A program made the translations under genes and the position numbers. The notes beneath the pieces are model-generated. The model did no database searches. It was not told where the DNA came from and worked only from the letters and a program-made list of their open reading frames with translations. A stretch of 64,000 nt of DNA from Streptomyces sp. WM4235 (GTDB lineage Bacteria; Actinomycetota; Actinomycetes; Streptomycetales; Streptomycetaceae): positions 62,001-126,000 of the forward strand of contig NZ_LGDE01000337.1 of assembly GCF_001279725.1 (NCBI RefSeq), in the 5' to 3' direction. Shown one piece after another: positions 27,084 to 36,119 of this stretch (positions are counted from its first letter, which is position 1; every line of letters begins with the position of its first letter).

Positions 27084-27414
27084 GCGGCACCGGACGTACC
27101 CGCCCCCGCCACCCACGCCCGACCGGGAGCCCGGCGAGCCCAGGCGCGCTCGCACCACGCCCCGGCCCCGTCGGCTGCCCGGCACCCCCGGCCCCCTCGG
27201 CCCCTCGGCCCCGTCGGCCGCCCCGGCCGCCCCGGCACCGGACGTACCCGCCGGCTGACCCCGCCCGGTCCGGAGCCCGCGGTGCCGGGGGGCGGGCTCG
27301 CGGGCCGCGTCCCGGTCCGTCGGCCCCAGAACCACCCCGCCCGCGGAGCGATGCGGCAGACTGGAGGTTTGGCCGTCCGCGTTCGGGCGGTCGCCACCAC
27401 CGGAAGGGACCTCT
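27084..27414. other. GC-rich intergenic region with a 20-bp direct repeat
   Basis: 331 bp between the acidic protein gene and the XPB gene. cggcaccggacgtacccgcc occurs at 27085-27104 and again at 27233-27252, flanking about 128 bp of simple ccccggcc/cctcgg sequence. No gene seen. Confidence 0.6.
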
Positions 27415-29058
27415 GTGAACGGGCCTCTCATCGTCCAGAGCGACAAGACACTCCTTCTCGAGGTCGACCACGAGCTCGCCGGCGCCGCGCGCCGGGCCAT
27501 CGCCCCGTTCGCCGAGCTGGAGCGGGCCCCCGAGCACATCCACACCTACCGGATCACCCCGCTCGGCCTGTGGAACGCCCGCGCGGCGGGACACGACGCC
27601 GAGCAGGTCGTGGACGCCCTCGTGGAGTTCTCCCGCTACCCCGTCCCGCACGCCCTGCTCGTCGACGTCGCCGAGACCATGGCCCGCTACGGCCGCCTCA
27701 CCCTCTCCAAGCACCCCGTCCACGGGCTGGTCCTGACCAGCACCGACCGGCCCGTGCTGGAGGAGATCCTGCGGTCCAAGCGGATCATTCCGCTCGTCGG
27801 CGCCCGGCTCGACCCCGACACCGTGGCCGTACACCCCTCCGAGCGCGGGCAGATCAAGCAGACCCTGCTCAAGCTGGGGTGGCCGGCCGAGGACCTCGCC
27901 GGGTACGTCGACGGCGAGGCGCACCAGATCGACCTGGTCGAGGACGGCTGGGCGCTGCGCCCGTACCAGCAGCAGGCCGTCGAGGGCTTCTGGCACGGCG
28001 GCTCCGGCGTGGTCGTGCTGCCCTGTGGCGCCGGCAAGACGCTGGTCGGCGCGGGCGCCATGGCGATGGCCAAGGCGACCACGTTGATCCTGGTCACGAA
28101 CACCGTCTCCGCCCGCCAGTGGAAGCACGAGCTGATCAAGCGGACCTCCCTGACGGAGGAGGAGATCGGCGAGTACTCCGGCACCCGCAAGGAGATCCGG
28201 CCCGTCACGATCGCCACCTACCAGGTGCTGACGACGAAGCGGAAGGGCGTCTACCCGCACCTGGAGCTCTTCGACTCCCGGGACTGGGGCCTGATCCTCT
28301 ACGACGAGGTGCACCTGCTGCCCGCGCCGGTCTTCAAGTTCACCGCCGACCTCCAGGCCCGCCGCCGCCTCGGACTGACGGCGACGCTGGTGCGCGAGGA
28401 CGGGCGCGAGTCGGACGTGTTCTCGCTGATCGGGCCCAAGCGGTTCGACGCCCCCTGGAAGGAGATCGAGGCGCAGGGCTACATCGCCCCGGCTGACTGC
28501 GTCGAGGTGCGCGTCAACCTCACCGACTCCGAGCGGCTCGCGTACGCCACCGCCGAGACGGAGGAGAAGTACCGCTTCTGCGCGACGACGGCGACGAAGC
28601 GGAAGGTCACCGAGGCGCTGGTGCGCAAGCACCAGGGCGAGCAGACGCTGGTCATCGGGCAGTACATCGACCAGCTCGACGAACTCGGCGAGCACCTGGA
28701 CGCGCCCGTCATCAAGGGCGAGACCTCCAACGCGCAGCGCGAGAAGCTCTTCAACGCCTTCCGCGAGGGCGAGATCAGCGTCCTCGTCGTCTCCAAGGTG
28801 GCGAACTTCTCCATCGACCTGCCCGAGGCGACGGTCGCCATCCAGGTGTCCGGCACCTTCGGCTCCCGGCAGGAGGAGGCACAGCGCCTCGGCCGCGTGC
28901 TGCGCCCGAAGGCCGACGGCCACGAGGCGCGCTTCTACTCGGTCGTCGCCCGCGACACGATCGACCAGGACTTCGCCGCACACCGCCAACGCTTCCTGGC
29001 CGAACAGGGCTACGCGTACCGGATCATGGACGCCGACGAGCTCCTGACCAACGACTGA
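27415..29058 (+). CDS. DNA repair helicase XPB
   Basis: 547-residue superfamily 2 helicase. The N-terminal XPB/Ssl2-like domain (about 1-130) precedes the helicase core: Walker A PCGAGKT at 203-209, DEVH box at 297-300, motif III LTATLVREDGRE, and motif VI EAQRLGRVLRPK. It unwinds DNA 3'-5' and is the bacterial counterpart of the TFIIH subunit; the physiological role in actinobacteria is unsettled. GTG start with ggaaggga upstream. Confidence 0.95.
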   Translation: MNGPLIVQSDKTLLLEVDHELAGAARRAIAPFAELERAPEHIHTYRITPLGLWNARAAGHDAEQVVDALVEFSRYPVPHALLVDVAETMARYGRLTLSKHPVHGLVLTSTDRPVLEEILRSKRIIPLVGARLDPDTVAVHPSERGQIKQTLLKLGWPAEDLAGYVDGEAHQIDLVEDGWALRPYQQQAVEGFWHGGSGVVVLPCGAGKTLVGAGAMAMAKATTLILVTNTVSARQWKHELIKRTSLTEEEIGEYSGTRKEIRPVTIATYQVLTTKRKGVYPHLELFDSRDWGLILYDEVHLLPAPVFKFTADLQARRRLGLTATLVREDGRESDVFSLIGPKRFDAPWKEIEAQGYIAPADCVEVRVNLTDSERLAYATAETEEKYRFCATTATKRKVTEALVRKHQGEQTLVIGQYIDQLDELGEHLDAPVIKGETSNAQREKLFNAFREGEISVLVVSKVANFSIDLPEATVAIQVSGTFGSRQEEAQRLGRVLRPKADGHEARFYSVVARDTIDQDFAAHRQRFLAEQGYAYRIMDADELLTND

Positions 29059-29115
29059 GGGGGGTCGGGGCGGGGCACTACGCTGGAAGTGACCCGCCCG
29101 GGCAAGGAGAGACGC

Positions 29116-29397
29116 ATGGCGCACCAGGAGATCTACGAAGTCCTCTTCACGGAGTCGGCGGGCCGCGATCGGGACCGGCTGGACCCACCGCGCCGGGCGT
29201 CCTTCGACAAGGCCCTCGACATACTGGCGCGTGACCCCTACACGGAGTTGTCCCGGCCGATAGGCGCGGGCGAACAGGATCGTGAGATCCGGCTGACGTC
29301 ACAGATCGTGGCGGAGTACATGGTGTCGCGCGGGCGTCTGCTGCTCGTGGTGCTGCGGGTCTTCGACGACGCGGACATCCTCCTCCCCGAGGGCTGA
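29116..29397 (+). CDS. RelE/ParE-like toxin-fold protein without partner
   Basis: 93 residues. YEVLFTESAGRDRDRLDP, a central helix, then REIRLTSQIVAEYMVSRGRLLLVVLRVFDDADI fit the beta-sheet pattern of RelE/ParE folds. No antitoxin-like gene flanks it, and its 3' end lies antisense to the membrane-protein gene. ATG 29116 is preceded by aaggaga. It could be a domesticated fold rather than an active toxin; catalytic residues cannot be assigned with confidence. Confidence 0.68.
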   Translation: MAHQEIYEVLFTESAGRDRDRLDPPRRASFDKALDILARDPYTELSRPIGAGEQDREIRLTSQIVAEYMVSRGRLLLVVLRVFDDADILLPEG

Positions 29398-30333
29398 TCT
29401 CGGGGAGGGCACCCCGTCCCGGGCCTCGCCCGATGCCTCAAACGATGCCTCGCCCGGGACCTCTGCCGGGGTCTCCTCCGCGATCGACCCGGCGACCCAC
29501 CCCGCGACCGACCCCGCGACCGATGCGGCAACCGATACGGCGGTCTGCCCGGGGGCCGTGTCCGGGCGGCCGTGCGCCCTGTGTCGGCGGGCGCGGTGCT
29601 CACGGTGGGCCCGGCGGACCGTACGCGCGAGGTACGCCAGCAGCGGGACGCACCACACCCACAGGGGCGGCCAGTCCGGCAGCAGTGCCAGGCCGCTCGC
29701 GGGAAGGTGGCGGGTCCAGAACTCCGCGGAGGCCTGCGGGAGCACGAGCAGGCCCAGCAGGCCGGTACCGGCGAACGCGGCCAGGGCCGTCAGGCCGGTC
29801 CGGACGCGGCCCGCCAGCAGCAGGTACGCGATGAGGACCGCCGGGGTCAGGGTGATCCCCGCGGCGGTGCCCAACGCGAATCCCCGGCCCAGCGCGGCCG
29901 GGGGGCGGCTCAGGTCCCAGACGGCGAGGCAGGCCAGCGCCAGGTTGATCTGACCGGGCAACGGGGCCTGGAACAGCGGCTCCAGCCACAGCCCGGCGAT
30001 GGTCGCGGCCAACACCGGACCCGGCCGTGCGCGCAGCCCCGCGAGGCGGCACGACAGCAGGATCAGCAGGGCGAGCAGCCCGGCGCTGCCGAGGAGGAGC
30101 ACGGCTCTCAGCACACCGGTCGGCAGCCAGGCGGCCGGCGTGAACAGGATCGCCGCGAACGGCGGATAGGCGGCCGGCGGATGCCACTCCGCGGCGGAGA
30201 AACCGCGTGCGAGCGCGTCGGCCATGGGGACGCGCAAGGCGATGCAGAGCACGCCCAGCGCGAGCAGCGAGCCCGTCACCAGCACGCCGGCGAGGAACGA
30301 CGGCAAGCGGTCGGGGGCGGGACTCCGGGTCAC
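29299..30333 (-). CDS. GT87 (DUF2029)-like membrane protein, apparently shortened
   Basis: 344 residues. The first ~235 carry seven or so membrane segments and the GQINLALA motif typical of polyprenyl-phosphate-mannose-dependent GT87 mannosyltransferases. The luminal block usually seen after the FWT segment (with a GNQS-type motif) is missing; sequence goes from FWTRHLPASG almost directly to a last helix. The final ~100 residues are low complexity (SVAASVAGSVAGWVAGS) from 12-bp DNA repeats and overlap the RelE-like gene antisense by 99 bp. GTG start with TAGGGT 14 nt upstream. Confidence 0.65.
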   Translation of the reverse strand: MTRSPAPDRLPSFLAGVLVTGSLLALGVLCIALRVPMADALARGFSAAEWHPPAAYPPFAAILFTPAAWLPTGVLRAVLLLGSAGLLALLILLSCRLAGLRARPGPVLAATIAGLWLEPLFQAPLPGQINLALACLAVWDLSRPPAALGRGFALGTAAGITLTPAVLIAYLLLAGRVRTGLTALAAFAGTGLLGLLVLPQASAEFWTRHLPASGLALLPDWPPLWVWCVPLLAYLARTVRRAHREHRARRHRAHGRPDTAPGQTAVSVAASVAGSVAGWVAGSIAEETPAEVPGEASFEASGEARDGVPSPRSALGEEDVRVVEDPQHHEQQTPARHHVLRHDL

Positions 30334-30463
30334 GAAGCGTGACCCTAGTGGATCAGCGGTGGGCCGCAGTCGGATCAGGCCACGGCCCCGGTGCGGGCGA
30401 GCCGTCGGAACCGGGCCGGGGGGACGGGGTACGCGGACGCGCCGGCGAGGCGCGGCGTCCTCG

Positions 30464-30649
30464 TCAGCGGCGTATGACGCCCGCGTCCTCGGCGTACTCG
30501 CCCAGGACGACGACGCTCACCGCGGTGGCGGCGAAGACCTTGGCGGCGCGCAGGAGGCTGCCGACGCCGAGGCGCGGACGGGAATCGGAAGTGGCGGTGG
30601 CCCCGCTCGGGAGGCCGCCCCGGATCGGTGTGAAGGTTGCGGTGCTCAT
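30464..30649 (-). CDS. Small hypothetical protein
   Basis: 61 residues: MSTATFTPIRGG... with a central helix LGVGSLLRAAKVFAATAVSVVVLGEY and a short polar tail. Codon use is typical of the genome. ATG 30649. It looks like a membrane-associated peptide. Not recognised. Confidence 0.6.
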   Translation of the reverse strand: MSTATFTPIRGGLPSGATATSDSRPRLGVGSLLRAAKVFAATAVSVVVLGEYAEDAGVIRR

Positions 30650-30829
30650 GTATCCATGATGCGTTTTCGCCCTGGATGTCACATCGGCCGCGGGACGGAA
30701 TCACCAGGGCTTCCGTGTCCTCCTCAAGGCGCAGGTCACCCCCGAGTCCCCCTACCCGAGGTCTGACACACGCGGGTATGACACCCGGACGGGCGTCCCG
30801 CCGGGGGAACCTCCACCCCGCGAAACCCG

Positions 30830-30859
30830 TTCGCGCACCACCCCGACCATGACTAGAAT
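30830..30859 (+). promoter_or_regulatory. Candidate promoter upstream of helR
   Basis: TAGAAT at 30854-30859 is a good -10 hexamer; the -35 is weak (ttcgcg at 30830, 18-bp spacing). The 322-bp gap 30650-30971 otherwise shows no gene. I did not find the 19-bp rifamycin-associated element reported upstream of some helR genes. Confidence 0.45.
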
Positions 30860-30971
30860 CTCCGCTCTTGCCGCCTCCCGCCGCACCGGGGAGAGCCGCC
30901 CGCCGCACGGAAACCGGCGGGCATCTGTCCGTTCCGATCGCCGCAGATGATCAGTAGCTGGAGGCAGTCCC

Positions 30972-33092
30972 GTGCCCGCGCACGCCCCCGAGCCCGCCAC
31001 CGTCACCGCCACCGGCGGGCCCCCCGTCGAAACCGACCCCGCGCACCCCCTCGCCCGCGAACAGGCGCACCTCGCCGCCTCCCGTTCCGCGCTCCGCGCG
31101 ATGCGCGAGGACGTGGAGTCCCTCGACATCCGCGACGTCACCGCGAACTGGGTCAACGCGATCGTCCTCCAGGCCCAGATCGACGACCGCGTCAAGGCCC
31201 TCGCCGACCTCGCGCACACCCCGCTCTTCTTCGGCCGCCTCGACTACCTGCACGCGCCGGGCGCCGAACTCGCCGAGGGCGCGGAAGGCGAGCAGTTCTA
31301 CATCGGCCGCCGGCACGTCCACGACGCCGACGGCGACCCGATGGTGATCGACTGGCGCGCGCCCGTCTCCCAACCGTTCTACCGGGCCTCCAAGACCGAC
31401 CCGCAGGACATCGCGCTGCGCCGCCGCTTCGGGTACACCGGCGGTTCGCTGACCGCGTACGAGGACGAGCACCTCTCCGACCCGGCCGAGGCCGCCTCCG
31501 TCAGCAGGCTGCTCCAGCAGGAGATCGAGCGGCCGCGCGTGGGCCCCATGCGGGACATCGTCGCCACGATCCAGCCCGAGCAGGACGAGATCGTCCGCTC
31601 CGGCCTGTCCGGTTCCGTGTGCGTGCAGGGGGGTCCCGGCACCGGGAAGACGGCCGTCGGCCTGCACCGTGTCGCGTACCTCCTGTACGCGCACCGCGAT
31701 CGGCTCGCCCGCACGGGCACGCTCGTCATCGGCCCGAACCGGTCCTTCCTGCACTACATCGAGCAGGTGCTCCCGGCCCTGGGCGAGCTGGAGGTCAAGC
31801 AGGGCACGGTCGACGACCTCGTCTCGCGGGACGGCCTGGAGGTGCGCGGCACCGACGGCGCGGCCACCGCCGTGGTCAAGGGCGACGCCCGCATGGCGTC
31901 GGTGCTGCGCAACGCGGTCCACTCCCACGTCAGCCACCCCGAGGAGCCGCTGATGGTGGTCCGCGGCTCGCGCCGGTGGCGAGTGCCGGCGTACGAGCTC
32001 ACGGAGATCGTCGAGGAGCTCCAGAAGCGGGAGATCCGCTACGGCGCCGCCCGCGAGGCGCTGCCGCAGCGGATCGCGCACACGATCCTCGTACGGATGG
32101 AACAGGCGGGCGAGGCCCCGGACGACCGGGTCCAGGACGCGGTGGCCCGGAACGCGGCCGTCAAGGCGGCGGTGAAGGCGATCTGGCCGCTGGTCGAGCC
32201 GGCGAAACTGGTGCTGCGGCTGCTCTCCGACCCGAAGTTCCTGGCGGAGCACGCCGCCGGGATCCTGTCGGACGACGAGCAGGAACTGCTGCTGTGGTCG
32301 AAGCCGTACCGGAGCGCGAAGTCGGCGAAGTGGTCGGCGGCCGACCTGGTCCTGATCGACGAGGCGGCCGACCTGGTGGAGCGCACGCATTCGCTCGGCC
32401 ACGTCGTGCTCGACGAGGCCCAGGACCTGTCCCCGATGCAGTACCGGGCGGTCGGACGGCGCTGCACGACGGGATCGGCGACCGTGCTCGGCGACCTCGC
32501 GCAGGGCACCACCCCGTGGGCCACGCGCAGTTGGGACGAGGCGCTGACCCACCTGGGCAAGCCGGAGGCGGTGCTGGAGGAGCTCACGGCGGGCTTCCGA
32601 GTGCCGCGCGAGGTGATCGCGTACGCCTCGCGGCTGCTGCCGGCGATCTCCCCCGGCCTGGCCCCCGTCTCCTCCGTCCGCGAGACCCCCGGCTCCCTCC
32701 TGATCGAGGAGACCGCCGACCCCGCCGGCCTCACGGCCGCGGTCCTCGACGCCTGCCGTGCCTCCTTCGCGCACGAGGGGTCCATCGGCCTGATCGCGGC
32801 GGACGCCCGTGTCCCGGAGCTCGCGGAGGCCCTGCGGGCGGCGGGCATGCCGTACCTGGATCCCGGTGAGGAGACGACGGCGCAGTCCCGGTTGACGCTG
32901 GTGCCGGCGTCGCTGGCGAAGGGACTGGAGTACGACTACGTGGTCCTGGACGAGCCGGGGGCCGTCGTCGCCGGCGAACCGGACGAGCGGACGGGGCTGC
33001 GGCGGCTGTACGTGTGCCTGACCCGCGCGGTCTCCGGACTCCGGGTGATCCACACGACCGGCGCCCTCCCGGAGGCGCTGACCGGTCCCTGA
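30972..33092 (+). CDS. helR: RNA polymerase recycling motor ATPase HelR (HelD family)
   Basis: 706-residue UvrD-like superfamily 1 ATPase. Walker A GGPGTGKT near 220-227, Walker B DEAQD near 481-485, and C-terminal motif KGLEYDYVVLDEPGA. The N-terminal coiled-coil arm (about residues 20-75) and the inserted domains match HelD/HelR proteins that release stalled RNA polymerase from DNA; HelR also confers rifamycin tolerance by displacing the drug. GTG start after ggaggca. Confidence 0.87.
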   Translation: MPAHAPEPATVTATGGPPVETDPAHPLAREQAHLAASRSALRAMREDVESLDIRDVTANWVNAIVLQAQIDDRVKALADLAHTPLFFGRLDYLHAPGAELAEGAEGEQFYIGRRHVHDADGDPMVIDWRAPVSQPFYRASKTDPQDIALRRRFGYTGGSLTAYEDEHLSDPAEAASVSRLLQQEIERPRVGPMRDIVATIQPEQDEIVRSGLSGSVCVQGGPGTGKTAVGLHRVAYLLYAHRDRLARTGTLVIGPNRSFLHYIEQVLPALGELEVKQGTVDDLVSRDGLEVRGTDGAATAVVKGDARMASVLRNAVHSHVSHPEEPLMVVRGSRRWRVPAYELTEIVEELQKREIRYGAAREALPQRIAHTILVRMEQAGEAPDDRVQDAVARNAAVKAAVKAIWPLVEPAKLVLRLLSDPKFLAEHAAGILSDDEQELLLWSKPYRSAKSAKWSAADLVLIDEAADLVERTHSLGHVVLDEAQDLSPMQYRAVGRRCTTGSATVLGDLAQGTTPWATRSWDEALTHLGKPEAVLEELTAGFRVPREVIAYASRLLPAISPGLAPVSSVRETPGSLLIEETADPAGLTAAVLDACRASFAHEGSIGLIAADARVPELAEALRAAGMPYLDPGEETTAQSRLTLVPASLAKGLEYDYVVLDEPGAVVAGEPDERTGLRRLYVCLTRAVSGLRVIHTTGALPEALTGP

Positions 33093-33213
33093 CGAGCCCT
33101 CCCGACGCGCGGGCCCGTCGCCCGGGACCGACGCCCGGGACCGACGCCCGGAACCCCGGGCGCGGGGCGCGGGACCGACGCCCGGGGCCCGGGCCGCGCA
33201 CCGACGACCCGCC

Positions 33214-33257
33214 CCCGGTCCGCGGCCCGCCCCGGTCCGCGGCCCGCCCCGGTCCGG
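33214..33257. repeat. 17-bp tandem repeats between helR and cutC
   Basis: cccggtccgcggcccgc at 33214 and 33231 plus a partial copy at 33248. Just upstream (about 33120-33190) are several gacgcccggga units. The repeats fill the gap between convergent genes. Confidence 0.6.
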
Positions 33258-33268
33258 CCCGGCGGCGG

Positions 33269-33955
33269 TCAGCCCAGCGCCGTGCGCCACTGCGCGACCG
33301 CCGCCGGGGAGACCGGCCGGTCCCACCCGGAGGGACGGGCCGCGCCGCCGATGTGGAAGGCGTCGACGCCCGCCTCGCGGAGCACCGGGAGGTGGGCCAG
33401 GGTGAGCCCGCCGCCGACCAGGATCCGCGCCCCGTACCCCGGCTCGCCACCGCGCGCGGCCTCCGCCAGCAGCGTCGGCAGGCCCGCGTCGACACCCGTC
33501 GCCGAGCCCGCGGTGAGGTAGGTGTCCAGGCCCGGCAGATCGGCGAGCGCCTTGCGCAGGTGGTCGCGGTCGGCCGCCCGGTCGATGGCCCGGTGGAAGG
33601 TCCACGGGCAGCCGTCCAGCTCCGAGACGACCGCTTCCACGGCGGCGAGGTCGGGGCTGCCGTCCGGGTTCAGGAAGCCGAGGACGAACTCCCGGGCGCC
33701 TTCGGCCCGCAGCGCCCGCGCCTGGTCGACGAGGAGGTCGAGCGGTCCGGCCGCGAAGCCGTCCGTGCGGCGGATCATCACGCGCAGCGGGATGTCGACC
33801 GCCGCCCGGATCGCCGCGAAGGTCTCGCGCGGCGGCGTGAGCCCGTCGGCGGCCATGTCGGTGACCAGCTCCAGTCGGTCCGCCCCACCGGCCTGGGCGG
33901 CCATCGCGTCCTCCGCGTCGAGGGCGATCACCTCCAGGAGCGCACGGTTGCTCAT
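33269..33955 (-). CDS. cutC: CutC family protein
   Basis: 228-residue TIM-barrel protein of the CutC family: LEVIALDAEDAMAAQAGGADRLELV at the start, then PLRVMIRRTDGF, WTFHRAIDRA, YLTAGSATGV and GARILVGGGL, all in the usual order and length. Originally linked to copper homeostasis, but the biochemical role is uncertain. ATG 33955. A DasR-like site lies 61-76 bp upstream. Confidence 0.92.
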   Translation of the reverse strand: MSNRALLEVIALDAEDAMAAQAGGADRLELVTDMAADGLTPPRETFAAIRAAVDIPLRVMIRRTDGFAAGPLDLLVDQARALRAEGAREFVLGFLNPDGSPDLAAVEAVVSELDGCPWTFHRAIDRAADRDHLRKALADLPGLDTYLTAGSATGVDAGLPTLLAEAARGGEPGYGARILVGGGLTLAHLPVLREAGVDAFHIGGAARPSGWDRPVSPAAVAQWRTALG

Positions 33956-34015
33956 TCGATTCCATCCATCCTTCGGAGAACTGCCCGTATGTGACCCGTA
34001 TGCGACCCGTGAGAA

Positions 34016-34031
34016 ATAGGTCTAGTCCAAT
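34016..34031. promoter_or_regulatory. DasR-like operator (dre) between cutC and the HD gene
   Basis: ATAGGTCTAGTCCAAT. It fits the DasR palindrome ACTGGTCTAGACCACT at 12 of 16 positions, and its reverse complement matches the nagK-upstream site (54446-54461) at 15 of 16. Confidence 0.55.
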
Positions 34032-34095
34032 ATCCAGGGTACGGGCCTCGGCCCGCGCTTCACCAGCACAATCACGCCACCCGCACAATGTGCCC

Positions 34096-34782
34096 ATGAC
34101 CCCTGACCCGGCGCACGACACCGCGCCGCCCGACACCGCCCCGCTGCGCGCCCGCTGGCAGGCCACCGTCACGGCCGCCGGAGCGGCGCCCGACACGGAC
34201 CCCGCCCCGTACGCGAAGCGCCTCCTCGCGGCCTGGGCGGAGCCGCAGCGGCGCTACCACACCACCGCGCACCTCGCCGACGTCCTCGCGCGGATCGACG
34301 TCCTCGCGCCGCACGCGCGCGACCTCGCCGCCGTGGAACTCGCGGCGTGGTTCCACGACGCCGTCTACCGCCCGGACCGCTCCGAGAACGAGGAGCGCAG
34401 CGCCGTCCTCGCCGAGCGCGCCCTGCCCGAGCTGGGCATCGACGCCGACCGCACCGCCGCGGTGGCCCGCCTGGTCCGGCTCACCGTCACCCACGACCCG
34501 GCCCCCGGGGACGTCGACGGCGAGGTCCTCTGTGACGCCGATCTGGCCGTCCTCGCCGGGGAGCCCGACGCGTACGCCGCGTACGTCGCCGCCGTGCGCG
34601 CCGAGTACGGGTTCGTGCCGGACGACGCCTTCCGCGAGGGCCGGGCCGCCGTCCTGCGCCAGTTGCTGGGCCTGCCCCGGCTCTTTCGCACCCCGTACGG
34701 CGCCGCGCACTGGGAGGCGCCGGCCCGCCGCAACCTGGCCGCCGAGCTGGCCACCCTCACCGACGTCGGCGACCCGGGCTGA
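34096..34782 (+). CDS. HD-domain metal-dependent phosphohydrolase
   Basis: 228 residues. RRYHTTAHLADVL and AWFHDAVY give the metal-binding His and HD pair of the predicted HD phosphohydrolases of the COG4339 type; a later Asp is in LCDADLAVLAG. ATG 34096 with CACAAT at 34084 and no Shine-Dalgarno sequence. Substrate unknown, possibly a nucleotide. Confidence 0.85.
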   Translation: MTPDPAHDTAPPDTAPLRARWQATVTAAGAAPDTDPAPYAKRLLAAWAEPQRRYHTTAHLADVLARIDVLAPHARDLAAVELAAWFHDAVYRPDRSENEERSAVLAERALPELGIDADRTAAVARLVRLTVTHDPAPGDVDGEVLCDADLAVLAGEPDAYAAYVAAVRAEYGFVPDDAFREGRAAVLRQLLGLPRLFRTPYGAAHWEAPARRNLAAELATLTDVGDPG

Positions 34783-34862
34783 GGAGGGGCCGACGGGAGG
34801 CCGACGGGAGGCCGACGCGGCGCCGGGGAATGCGAGCACGTTCGCGGTGGTTTGTGACTGTC

Positions 34863-36119
34863 ATGCCCGCAGCCTCCACACGATCCCGCATGCCCGTCGC
34901 CGTCTACGTCCTCGGCCTGTCCGTCTTCGCCCTCGGGACCAGCGAATTCATGCTCTCGGGGCTCCTGCCACCCATCGCCGAGGACATGGGCGTCAGCATC
35001 CCGCAGGCGGGCCTGCTCATATCCGCCTTCGCGATCGGCATGGTCGTCGGGGCGCCCCTGCTGGCCGTCGCCACGCTGCGGCTGCCGCGCCGCACCACCC
35101 TCGTCTCCCTGATCGCCCTCTTCGGGCTCGGGCAGGTCGCGGGCGCGCTGGCCCCCTCGTACGAGCTCCTCTTCGCCTCCCGCGTGCTCTCCGCCCTCGC
35201 CTGCGCCGGCTTCTGGGCCGTCGGTGCGGCCGTCGCCATCGCCATGGTCGACAAGGACCAGCGGGCCCGCGCGATGGCCGTCATGATCGGCGGCCTGTCC
35301 ATCGCCAACGTCCTCGGCGTGCCCGCCGGCGCCTTCCTCGGGGAGCACCTGGGCTGGCGCTCCGCGTTCTGGTCGGTCGGCGCGGCCTCCGCGGTCGCCC
35401 TCGTCGGCATCCTGACGCTGATCCCGAAGATCCCGCTGCCCGCCGAGAAGCCGCGGATCAAGAGCGAGCTGCGGATCTACCGGGACCGCCAGGTGTGGCT
35501 GTCCATCGGCATGACCGCCCTCGCCGCCGGCGGCGTCTTCTGCGCGTTCAGCTACCTGTCTCCGCTGCTCACGGACGTGGCCGGGCTGGACTCCGGGTGG
35601 GTGCCGTGGATCCTGGGCCTCTTCGGGGTGGGCGCGCTGATCGGCACCACCATCGGCGGGCGGGTCGCCGACGCGCACCTGTTCGGCGTGCTGATCTGGG
35701 GCATCACCGCCTCGACGGTCTTCCTCACGGCCCTGGCCCTGCTGGCCTCCGTGCAGGTGGCGGCGATCGGGCTGTCGTTCCTGCTCGGCGTCTCGGCGTT
35801 CTTCACGGCCCCGGCCCTCAACGCCCGCATGTTCAACATCGCGGGCGCCGCCCCCACCCTGGCGGGCGCCACCACCACGGCCGCGTTCAATCTGGGCAAC
35901 ACCGGGGGCCCCTGGCTCGGCGGCACCGTCATCGACGCCGGAATGGGCTTCTCCGCCACGGCCTGGGCGGGCGCGGCGATGACGGTCACCGCGATCGGCC
36001 TGGCCGTGGCCGCGCTGCGGCTGGACCGGCGGGACGGCGGGGGCGGGACGGTCCGCGCGTCCAGGATCGTCGCGTCCGCCGGCCGTGTCGCGGAGCCGCA
36101 GCCGGCCCGGACCCACTGA
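34863..36119 (+). CDS. Cmx/CmrA-like MFS exporter
   Basis: 418 residues, about 12 membrane helices. The opening LGLSVFALGTSEFMLSGLLPPIAEDMGVS and the GWRSAFW motif after helix 5 fit the DHA1 branch that contains the actinobacterial chloramphenicol exporters Cmx/CmlR. Other drug or sugar exporters share these motifs, so the substrate is not certain. Start taken at ATG 34863; ATG 34890 is possible. No regulator adjacent. Confidence 0.85.
   Translation: MPAASTRSRMPVAVYVLGLSVFALGTSEFMLSGLLPPIAEDMGVSIPQAGLLISAFAIGMVVGAPLLAVATLRLPRRTTLVSLIALFGLGQVAGALAPSYELLFASRVLSALACAGFWAVGAAVAIAMVDKDQRARAMAVMIGGLSIANVLGVPAGAFLGEHLGWRSAFWSVGAASAVALVGILTLIPKIPLPAEKPRIKSELRIYRDRQVWLSIGMTALAAGGVFCAFSYLSPLLTDVAGLDSGWVPWILGLFGVGALIGTTIGGRVADAHLFGVLIWGITASTVFLTALALLASVQVAAIGLSFLLGVSAFFTAPALNARMFNIAGAAPTLAGATTTAAFNLGNTGGPWLGGTVIDAGMGFSATAWAGAAMTVTAIGLAVAALRLDRRDGGGGTVRASRIVASAGRVAEPQPARTH

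Noticed and set aside
29116..29397. A toxin-antitoxin pair at the RelE-like gene
   Set aside because: No antitoxin-sized gene lies within 500 bp on the same strand. The upstream neighbour is XPB.
30840..30971. Rifamycin-associated element upstream of helR
   Set aside because: I looked for the GGGGCTTGCGGCAAG-type palindrome; only a partial cttgccgc is present, without the other arm.
30951..34196. Very long minus-strand frame over helR and cutC
   Set aside because: A shadow of helR. It covers cutC in a different frame and has no recognisable domains.
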